DNA of 64,000 nucleotides from a bacterium. GTDB taxonomy: Bacteria; Bacillota; Clostridia; Oscillospirales; Ruminococcaceae. The notes beneath the pieces are model-generated. The model saw only the letters and a list, made by a program, of their open reading frames with translations, made no database searches and was not told where the DNA came from. Made by a program: the position numbers and the translations under genes. Below are positions 58,602 through 64,000 of the stretch, piece after piece (the stretch's first letter is position 1; each line of letters opens with the position of its first letter). The stretch spans positions 162,226 to 226,225 of the forward strand of contig SFVK01000001.1 of NCBI GenBank assembly GCA_004561545.1, given 5' to 3'.

Positions 58602-59288
58602 ATGTTCGGCGTGCTGTGGGTGTTTTTGCGGTCGGTGGCAGGGCAGATGCTCTATCTGGCGCTCCATCTGGAGACAGGGCGTTTTCCGCGCCCCCTCACC
58701 CGGGGGGAGGAGCTGGCGGCGTTCGATGCCATGCGGGCCGGGGACCGGGATGCGCGGGACACCCTGATCCGCCACAACTTGCGGCTGGTAGTCCATGTGA
58801 CAAAAAAATACTATGCGGCCCAGAGCAGTCAGGACGATTTTATCAGCATCGGCACCATCGGGCTGATCAAGGCGGTGGATACCTATGATCCCTCCCGCCC
58901 CACCCGCTTTGCCAGCTATGCCAGCCGCTGTATTGAGAATGAGCTGCGGATGCAGCTGCGGCGCACCCGGCGGGAAGGGACGGTGGCCTCGCTGCAGGAG
59001 CCGCTGGAGGGCGACAGCGGGATGCTGACCCTGGCGGATGTGCTGCCCGATGAGGCCGTGATGGAGGACGGCTGCGAACAGCGGGACGCCATCCGGCGGC
59101 TGCGCGCTCTGGTGGACCAACTGCCCGACCGGGAGCGGGAAATCATTGTCCGCCGCTACGGTCTGGACGGGCAGCCGCCGCTGACCCAGAACGAGCTTGC
59201 CGTCCGGCTGGGCATCAGCCGGAGCTATGTATCCCGCCTGGAAAAGCACGCCATGAACACGCTGCGCGGGCTGTGGGAAACGCGATGA
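58602..59288 (+). CDS. sigK: SigK-like sporulation-type RNA polymerase sigma factor
   Basis: A 228-residue sigma-70-family factor that most resembles SigK/SigE. Region 2 is RDTLIRHNLRLVVHVTKKYY, ISIGTIGLIKAVDTYDP and RFASYASRCIENELRMQLRR (residues ~50-125); region 4 has LPDREREIIVRRYGLDG and the helix-turn-helix LAVRLGISRSYVSRLEKHAM (~196-216). The N-terminal ~25 residues are hydrophobic (VLWVFLRSVAGQMLYLALHL), like the membrane-associated pro-sequence of SigK, which is cleaved on activation. Unlike B. subtilis sigK, the gene is intact with no inserted element. Confidence 0.83.
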   Translation: MFGVLWVFLRSVAGQMLYLALHLETGRFPRPLTRGEELAAFDAMRAGDRDARDTLIRHNLRLVVHVTKKYYAAQSSQDDFISIGTIGLIKAVDTYDPSRPTRFASYASRCIENELRMQLRRTRREGTVASLQEPLEGDSGMLTLADVLPDEAVMEDGCEQRDAIRRLRALVDQLPDREREIIVRRYGLDGQPPLTQNELAVRLGISRSYVSRLEKHAMNTLRGLWETR

Positions 59289-59439
59289 TGCGCACAGTCG
59301 GCGCCGCTCCGGGTGCTGCGCAACAGCGCGCAACCGGTTGACTTTTTTAAGTAACTTATCGCACAGGCGTTTCGGTGTTTTGAGCTTCCTACCGTGAAAA
59401 TGTCATAAAAAGATGGGTGATTTTTAACTAAAATAGCAG

Positions 59440-59468
59440 TTGTTTCTCAACCACTATTGTGCTAGAAT
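59440..59468 (+). promoter_or_regulatory. Promoter of the MinD-like gene
   Basis: -35 TTGTTT, 17-base spacer, -10 TAGAAT, about 80 bases before the GTG start. The 260-base gap between the sigma factor and this gene is AT-rich with no other recognised feature. Confidence 0.6.
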
Positions 59469-59548
59469 AATAAGCGGGGTTTTTTCCTTTTTGAACAGCG
59501 GCGCTGGAAAGGGGTTATGGTCTGCCCCGGGGAAAGGAAGGAACTTGG

Positions 59549-60292
59549 GTGAACGCACAAACAGTCATGATCTGCTCCGGCAAGGGGGGCACCGGCAAGA
59601 GCACCGTCGCGGTGCTGCTGGGGGCCCAGCTGGCTGCCCGGGGCAAAAAGGTGCTTTTGATTGAGCTGGACTCCGGCCTGCGCAGCGTGGATGTGATTTC
59701 CGGGGTCTATGGCAAGACGGTCTATGATATTGAGGACGTCCTCTGCGGACGGTGTGAAGGTTCCAAGGCCATTGTGGAAAGCCCTCTCTACCCCGGGCTT
59801 TCGGTCATCAGCGCCCCGTATGAGGGCGGTGTGGTGCGCGCCGCGCCGCTGGCCCGCCTGATTCTGGCCATGCGGGACTATTTTGACTGGATTTTGCTGG
59901 ACACCGCCGCCGGGATGGGCGCCCCCTTTTCTGCGGCGGACCAGATTGCGGACCGGGCGCTGGTGGTTCTGACCCCCGACCCGGTGGCGCTGCGGGATGG
60001 CCGCATTGTGGCGGACACCTTGCTGGACCACGGTCACGCCCAGAGCGCTGTGCGGCTGGTGGTAAACCGGGTGACGCGGAGCAGCTTTGGCCCCGGCTCC
60101 GCCGTGTTTGACCTGGATGAATGTATTGATACCGTGGGCTTACAGCTGATCGGGGTCATTCCCGAAAGCCGGGAGCTGCAAAAGGCGGGTGCCGCAGGGA
60201 CAGAGCTTCCCGGGTTTTGTCCCGCCGCCGTAGCGGGCCGGGCTCTGGCCGCCCGGATGCTGGGGGAGCGTGTTCCCCTGACAGCGCTATAA
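59549..60292 (+). CDS. MinD/ParA-like ATPase
   Basis: A 247-residue P-loop ATPase of the MinD/ParA class. The deviant Walker A is GKGGTGKST (residues 11-19) and the Walker B region is WILLDTAAGMGA near residue 113. The start is GTG at 59549 with GGAAGG upstream. MinD proteins end in an amphipathic helix; the C-terminal AAVAGRALAARMLGERV could form one. No minC or minE lies next to it, so a cell-division role is not certain; flagellar or other positioning ATPases of this family are possible. Confidence 0.8.
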   Translation: MNAQTVMICSGKGGTGKSTVAVLLGAQLAARGKKVLLIELDSGLRSVDVISGVYGKTVYDIEDVLCGRCEGSKAIVESPLYPGLSVISAPYEGGVVRAAPLARLILAMRDYFDWILLDTAAGMGAPFSAADQIADRALVVLTPDPVALRDGRIVADTLLDHGHAQSAVRLVVNRVTRSSFGPGSAVFDLDECIDTVGLQLIGVIPESRELQKAGAAGTELPGFCPAAVAGRALAARMLGERVPLTAL

Positions 60293-60384
60293 TCCCTGAC
60301 AGGACCGTTGATTTTGATTTCCGGGACCGGAACCATGGAAAATTGATTTTGTTTGTTGTTTGTTGCAGGAAGCGGGGAATTGTT

Positions 60385-60789
60385 ATGACAATTGCACTGG
60401 TCGCGCACGATACCAAAAAGGAACTGATGGTTCAGTTTTGTATCGCCTACCGCCATATTTTGAGCAATCACCACCTGATCGCCACCGGCACCACCGGGCG
60501 GCTGGTGGCGGATGCCACCGGGCTGCCCATTCAGCGGTTTTTGCCCGGCGGCCACGGCGGCGACCAGCAGATTGTGGCGCGCATTGCCTGCGACGAGGTG
60601 GATATGCTGCTGTTTTTCCGCGATCCCATCAGCGCCAAGCCCACCGAACCCAACGAGATGAACCTGTTGCGCATCTGCGATGTACACAACATTCCGGTGG
60701 CCACCAACATTGCCACCGCCGAGGTGCTGATCCATGGTCTGGAGCACGGCGACCTGGACTGGCGCACCATCCTCAATCCCCAGCACTGA
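60385..60789 (+). CDS. mgsA: Methylglyoxal synthase
   Basis: A 134-residue enzyme converting dihydroxyacetone phosphate to methylglyoxal and phosphate, an overflow bypass of glycolysis. Visible: LVAHDTKKELMVQF at the N-terminus, TGTTGRL (phosphate site), LPGGHGGDQQIV with the catalytic Asp, and VATNIATAE near the C-terminus. Where E. coli MgsA has VPHDPD with His98, this protein reads AKPTEPNE, a form that I believe is usual in Clostridia. Start at 60385; the frame begins 93 bases after the MinD-like gene. Confidence 0.9.
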   Translation: MTIALVAHDTKKELMVQFCIAYRHILSNHHLIATGTTGRLVADATGLPIQRFLPGGHGGDQQIVARIACDEVDMLLFFRDPISAKPTEPNEMNLLRICDVHNIPVATNIATAEVLIHGLEHGDLDWRTILNPQH

Positions 60790-60854
60790 TGCCCCCCTGC
60801 TATTATGAAAGGGCAAACAAAGAAAGACAAAAGGACAATATGAGAAGTAAGACG

Positions 60855-60890
60855 CAGGCCCCTGAGCCATCCGGCTCCGGGGCCTGCTTT
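60855..60890 (+). terminator. Probable terminator of mgsA
   Basis: A 14-bp stem with one mismatch (CAGGCCCC...GGGGCCTG) followed by CTTTCT, 65 bases after mgsA. The stretch 60891-61089 holds no gene; it has a short direct repeat GAGCGAGCG at 61003 and 61022. Confidence 0.65.
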
Positions 60891-61089
60891 CTGATTCTCT
60901 CTGCGCCACCCCAAGCCTGCCAACCAAAGAAAATCCGCGATAAATCTAAGAGTTTCCAAGGCAGGGCAGAAAGGAATTGGAAGGAAATCGGATTGGCCCT
61001 GAGAGCGAGCGGAACGAAGTGGAGCGAGCGTCCTTCACTCATTCTTGATTCCCTCTTTGCCTTCCCGGTAATCTTTCTGTGCCTGTTAA

Positions 61090-61482
61090 TATTGCCTTGC
61101 GGCAGAAAATGGTATCAAAGATACCAGCGGTTCCGGGAACTTCTACCACAATCGGAAGTACAAGGAGATTGCCGAAAGCCACGGGCTTTGCGTTGAGAAG
61201 CACCCAAAATACGGATGGACGATTACAAGCCCCGGACTTCCTCTGCTGGACTTCATCGAGGAACAGGGCTGGCAAGACCTTCAGATGTGCGAGGCGGTCA
61301 GCCTGTGGGATGTAGTCGGAACGCTGCCCAAAGGAGCAGGCAACGGAGCCGCCACCAAGACCAAAAAGCCCAGCAGCACCCGCAAATATGTTTGCCCCTG
61401 CTGCCACCAGAGCGTAAGAGCCACAAAAGCCGTGAACATCCTTTGCGGTGATTGCATGGAGAAGATGGAACCCGCCGAGTAA
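61090..61482 (+). pseudogene. Truncated remnant of a SprT-like conjugative-element protein
   Basis: An open frame without a plausible start, read from just after a TAA at 61087. It begins AENGIKDTSGSGNFYHNRKY, followed by KEIAESHGLCVEKHPKYGW, and ends in a zinc-ribbon-like part with CPCC and CGDC pairs. This is like the C-terminal half of SprT-domain proteins common on integrative elements of gut Firmicutes; the N-terminal metalloprotease domain is absent. Identification is from resemblance by eye and moderately uncertain. Base composition is lower in GC than the chromosome to the left. Confidence 0.5.
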
Positions 61483-61560
61483 GAAACCATCAGACAGAGA
61501 TATCAGCCGAGTGAGAGTAGGCAATTTTATAATGCACTTTTTAAGATGAAAGGATTTCAA

Positions 61561-61698
61561 ATGAACTGGAAATATGATTATTATAATTGCCCCGATGACC
61601 CGGATACCGGCGTTCCTGCCTGCGGCGACCTGCCGTAATGTAAAAGCTGTGCATGGTATCACCTCATTACTTCCGCGCAGAAATGCACAACTACATAA
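61561..61698 (+). pseudogene. Small cysteine-rich element protein with an in-frame stop
   Basis: From the ATG the frame reads MNWKYDYYNCPDDPDTGVPA, then CGDLP and TAA at 61636; after the stop it continues with the same Cys/Trp character, CKSCAWYHLITSAQKCTTT. Reading through the stop gives a small protein with spaced cysteines, as on many conjugative elements. It is probably decayed, or ends naturally at 25 residues. Confidence 0.4.
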
Positions 61699-61700
61699 AC

Positions 61701-61743
61701 AAAAAAGCAGAGAGTCATCCGTAAGAGGATAACTCTCTGCTTT
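61701..61743. terminator. Hairpin at the element end
   Basis: An imperfect ~15-bp hairpin (AGCAGAGAG...CTCTCTGCT) with six T residues on the minus side and TTTCTT on the plus side. It may terminate transcription from the integrase or from the remnant genes. Confidence 0.65.
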
Positions 61744-61767
61744 CTTGTAAAGCCTTTTCTGCAAGTT

Positions 61768-62002
61768 TGGTGTCAATGTGGTGTCAAATCAGCCAAACGC
61801 GGTTGATAAAAGGCGTAGAATCAATGCTTTTTAGTCGATGGGCTTCATCGTGGGGACGATTTAGGACATCGTTTCAATTCTTGCTATAACCCAACATAGT
61901 TCAAAATAAGTCGCAAATCAGATTTTTTCAAAATCCTACTTTACTTTATTTTCGATTAGTTTCGTGGGGGCTTTGTGTAAAAATTGATGTAAATGATGTA
62001 AA
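61768..62002. repeat. Short direct repeats near the integrase 3' end, possible Int arm sites
   Basis: TGGTGTCAA occurs at 61768-61776 and 61779-61787; TGATGTAAA occurs tandemly at 61985-61993 and 61994-62002. Direct repeats near an element end are where integrases bind with their arm domain; that role is inferred. The ~300 bases between 61744 and 62045 contain no gene. Confidence 0.4.
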
Positions 62003-62045
62003 TGCTCTAATCCACCAACTATGAAGTCCGTATCAATTTAATCTG

Positions 62046-63299
62046 TCAAACCGACACTTTATTATACTCATTTTTGAAGTAGGAGTCAAGACCTTCAAAT
62101 TCGGACTTCCTCAGTTCCTTCGTTACATCGGTATAGATGTTAAGCGTAGTTGAAATATCTTTATGACCGAGCGTGTCCTGAATGACCTTAACATTTACCC
62201 CTGCTTCGCACATTCTTGTTGTGAAAGTGTGCCTTAAAGAATGACAGCTAAAATGCGGGAGCAATACTTCTGCGTTTTCATCTTTCAATAACTGCTCGTC
62301 GTTGCAGTCACGAATAATGCGGCGGATTGCTTTGTTCAGGGTTGCCTGATGTTGCGGCTGACCAAAACGGTTGATGAAGATAAAATCGGTATATCCATCG
62401 ACGGTCGCTTCGCAGTGAAGGTCGAGCAGTTCCTGCCTTTCCTTTTCCATTAAGAATGCTTCTTTGACGAAACCGAGCATAGGCACTTTTCTTCTTCCTG
62501 CCGGAGTTTTTGTCGTATTAACATTGAAGTAACAGCCACGCTTACTGCCCTCGGTACGGTGGTCATAGTAAACCAGCGTGTGGTTCACATCAATGATACC
62601 TTCTTCCAAATCAATATCGCACCATCTTAACCCTGTAACCTCTCCAACACGAAGTCCCGTACCAATCATAACCGCAAACACCGGATACCAATACTTTGAT
62701 GTAGGAGAGTTTTTCAGATAGTCAAGAAACAACTCCTGCTCCGGCTTTGTTAAGGCTCTACGCTTCTCGGTCTGAAAACAATGGGACTGTTTCAACTCTT
62801 TAAGCACATTGTTTGACGGGTTATTCCTGATGTAGTCATCATCGACCGCCATATCCAAAATCTGATGGAGAACCGTATGAATATTATCAATGGTCGCTGG
62901 CTTTAGATGGCGTTCGTCTGCAAGGTAATTATAGAACCTCTTTATATCTGTTTTTCTCAGAGAAGATACAGTCTTTGAACCTATCTGATGACGGACAAAG
63001 GTCTCATACATATACTTGTAGTTTTCAAAGGTGTTGTTTTTCAGTCCTCGCTTCAAATCCTTCCAAAGCTCATATATGTCATTGACCGTTGTGTAACGAG
63101 CTTCTGCCTTAATGCCATCGCTCTTGTCTTTTGCGATTTGTTCCTCTTTGTATCGCAGTTCATCAAGTGTCTTGGCATACACATAACGCCTTTTGTGGTT
63201 GGCATCCGTCCAACTGAAATGGTATGTACCATCGGCTCTCTGTGATTCGCCTGTACGAAGCACTACTCTTGATTTGTCTTTTCTTTTTGTTCTTGGCAT
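62046..63299 (-). CDS. Tyrosine site-specific integrase (Tn916 type)
   Basis: A 417-residue integrase. An N-terminal AP2/arm-binding domain (GTYHFSWTDANHKRRYVYAKT, from residue ~24) precedes a SAM-like core-binding domain (~70-165) and the catalytic domain with R217 (TGLRVGEVTGLRW), H353 and R356 (CHSLRHTF), H379 (LGHKDISTT) and the nucleophile Y389 (LNIYTDV). All catalytic residues are in place, so the enzyme looks active. GGGAGG lies before the start at 63299. It is preceded by excisionase-like genes in the same direction. Confidence 0.95.
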   Translation of the reverse strand: MPRTKRKDKSRVVLRTGESQRADGTYHFSWTDANHKRRYVYAKTLDELRYKEEQIAKDKSDGIKAEARYTTVNDIYELWKDLKRGLKNNTFENYKYMYETFVRHQIGSKTVSSLRKTDIKRFYNYLADERHLKPATIDNIHTVLHQILDMAVDDDYIRNNPSNNVLKELKQSHCFQTEKRRALTKPEQELFLDYLKNSPTSKYWYPVFAVMIGTGLRVGEVTGLRWCDIDLEEGIIDVNHTLVYYDHRTEGSKRGCYFNVNTTKTPAGRRKVPMLGFVKEAFLMEKERQELLDLHCEATVDGYTDFIFINRFGQPQHQATLNKAIRRIIRDCNDEQLLKDENAEVLLPHFSCHSLRHTFTTRMCEAGVNVKVIQDTLGHKDISTTLNIYTDVTKELRKSEFEGLDSYFKNEYNKVSV

Positions 63300-63312
63300 A
63301 ATTTTTCCTCCC

Positions 63313-63552
63313 TTAAATGCGAAATTGCTTATCAAGATAATCAATAAATTTGTCTCGGATTACACAGACCTGAACACCGTTAGTGACAGCAAAGGGACAA
63401 TCACCCTTCATTATGATTTGCCTGATTTTTGTCCTGCCGATACCGGTGTACTCGGCTGCTTCCTCAACCGTTAGAACCTTCTTCTCCCAAGAGGGAGCGT
63501 TTTCTTTACGCTTTTCGAGTAAGGCTCTGTAAGCTAAAACATCGTTGTCCAT
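63313..63552 (-). CDS. Excisionase-like DNA-binding protein, copy proximal to integrase
   Basis: A 79-residue winged helix-turn-helix protein of the excisionase/MerR-like class. KKVLTVEEAAEYTGIGRTKI (residues ~24-43) is the helix-turn-helix and CPFAVTNGVQVCVIRDKFIDY the wing plus last helix. A ~22-residue extension precedes it. AGGAGGG precedes the start. Related to the two genes upstream. Probably an Xis or regulator of integrase. Confidence 0.82.
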   Translation of the reverse strand: MDNDVLAYRALLEKRKENAPSWEKKVLTVEEAAEYTGIGRTKIRQIIMKGDCPFAVTNGVQVCVIRDKFIDYLDKQFRI

Positions 63553-63564
63553 AAGCCCTCCTTC

Positions 63565-63801
63565 CTATATTGAGTACATTTTCTCAATGTACTCATCAAA
63601 AACTCGTCTCTTAATCATTCGTCTGTTTCCTACCCACAGCACGAACGGGCATTTTTCTTGGCTTGTCATCTCATAGAGTTTGTCTCTACCTATGCCTGTG
63701 TAAGCGGTCGCTTCATCAATCGTAAGGTAAGGCTTTACCCAAACCGGCACGGTTTCCACCCGATTACCTGAATTGTTCAATTCAGCCTGCTTATTTCCCA
63801 T
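63565..63801 (-). CDS. Excisionase-like DNA-binding protein, middle copy
   Basis: A 78-residue paralogue of the flanking copies: KPYLTIDEATAYTGIGRDKL is the helix-turn-helix and CPFVLWVGNRRMIKRRVFDEY the wing region. The start at 63801 follows GGAGG; only 12 bases separate it from the next copy. Confidence 0.82.
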   Translation of the reverse strand: MGNKQAELNNSGNRVETVPVWVKPYLTIDEATAYTGIGRDKLYEMTSQEKCPFVLWVGNRRMIKRRVFDEYIEKMYSI

Positions 63802-63814
63802 AACACCACCTCCA

Positions 63815-64000
63815 TCAGAGGAAATACTGCGATGACAGGTATTCCTCAAATTGTTTTCTTTTAATCAATCGCTTTGCTCCGTTCCAAAGAACGAAAGGGC
63901 AATCTTCGCTATTCGACAGTTCTTTTATCTTTGATGCGCCAATGCCCGAATATTCCGAGGCTTCTTCAACTGTAAGGTTCATCTTCTTCCAAATTGGGAC
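63815..64000 (-). CDS. Excisionase-like DNA-binding protein, distal copy (5' end beyond window)
   Basis: 61 residues are visible, ending in TGA at 63815. KKMNLTVEEASEYSGIGASK is the helix-turn-helix, and CPFVLWNGAKRLIKRKQFEEY the wing region, closely matching the middle copy. The N-terminus lies outside the window. Confidence 0.75.
   Translation of the reverse strand, partial: VPIWKKMNLTVEEASEYSGIGASKIKELSNSEDCPFVLWNGAKRLIKRKQFEEYLSSQYFL

Larger units (their letters stand above)
61701..64000 (-). mobile_element. End of an integrative (conjugative) element, continuing beyond the window
   Basis: A distinctly AT-rich segment with a Tn916-type tyrosine integrase and three tandem excisionase-like genes on the minus strand, preceded by decayed element genes to the left. 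The left boundary is approximate; no attachment duplication can be shown because the other end is outside the window. Confidence 0.75.

Noticed and set aside
59549..60292. MinD-like ATPase as part of a min or par locus
   Set aside because: No minC, minE or parB gene is adjacent, so the narrower name was not used.
61003..61030. GAGCGAGCG direct repeat pair as a possible CRISPR or iteron
   Set aside because: Only two short copies, 19 bases apart, with no spacer array and no cas or rep genes nearby. No CRISPR array was found anywhere in the window.

Overview
This 64 kb window is GC-rich chromosome from a Gram-positive anaerobe of the Clostridia. The gene set (T-box control of valS and thrS, ribonuclease Y, Tex, a SigK-type sigma factor, a three-subunit xanthine-dehydrogenase-family enzyme, GlnRS alongside TsaD) and the protein flavour suggest a gut Oscillospiraceae/Ruminococcaceae member of the Faecalibacterium-Gemmiger-Subdoligranulum kind. 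That placement is inference from protein resemblance. Strong codon bias leaves long open frames antisense to almost every real gene; these are not annotated.

Layout. 1-10.2 kb, minus strand: aspS (cut by the window edge), a YitT membrane protein, a lipoprotein, an M20 amidohydrolase, an HPr-like protein lacking the phosphorylatable histidine, tex and a giant YfhO membrane protein. 10.3-20.8 kb: yfbR (+), dus (-), then plus-strand polA, tsaD and glnS, facing minus-strand valS with its T-box leader and a tRNA-Arg. 20.9-28 kb: a drug-efflux and regulator region holding an MFS transporter behind a leader-peptide/terminator attenuator, a MATE exporter, a degenerate IS481-like transposase, an orphan sugar amidotransferase coupled to a Dabb gene, and a Crp/Fnr regulator beside its own frameshifted duplicate. 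28.1-31.8 kb: glycolytic pgk-tpiA-gpmI. 32-38 kb: a ferritin-like protein, the xanthine-dehydrogenase-family operon and a carbon-nitrogen hydrolase carrying a homopolymer frameshift. 38.1-44.3 kb: nucleotide-sugar genes (rfbA-rfbD-rfbB, a WecE-type aminotransferase and a Gfo/Idh oxidoreductase). 44.4-50.2 kb: rny, an AEC transporter, T-box-controlled thrS and a DUF308 protein. 50.2-57 kb: a minus-strand dipeptide/peptidoglycan-fragment gene group with rmuC at its end, diverging from a C39-type protease. 57-60.8 kb: yerC-galM, a SigK-like sigma factor, a MinD-like ATPase and mgsA. 60.8-64 kb: remnants of conjugative-element genes, then the end of an AT-richer integrative element (tyrosine integrase and three tandem excisionase-like proteins, the last cut by the window edge).

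How the genes work together. Housekeeping dominates: four aminoacyl-tRNA synthetases (two with visible T-boxes), tRNA modification (TsaD, Dus), DNA repair (PolA, RmuC) and the lower half of glycolysis, with a methylglyoxal bypass enzyme nearby. The accessory interest lies in the attenuator-controlled MFS pump, the HPr-like protein, the peptide-processing group, the orphan PP-loop amidotransferase and the element end at the right edge.
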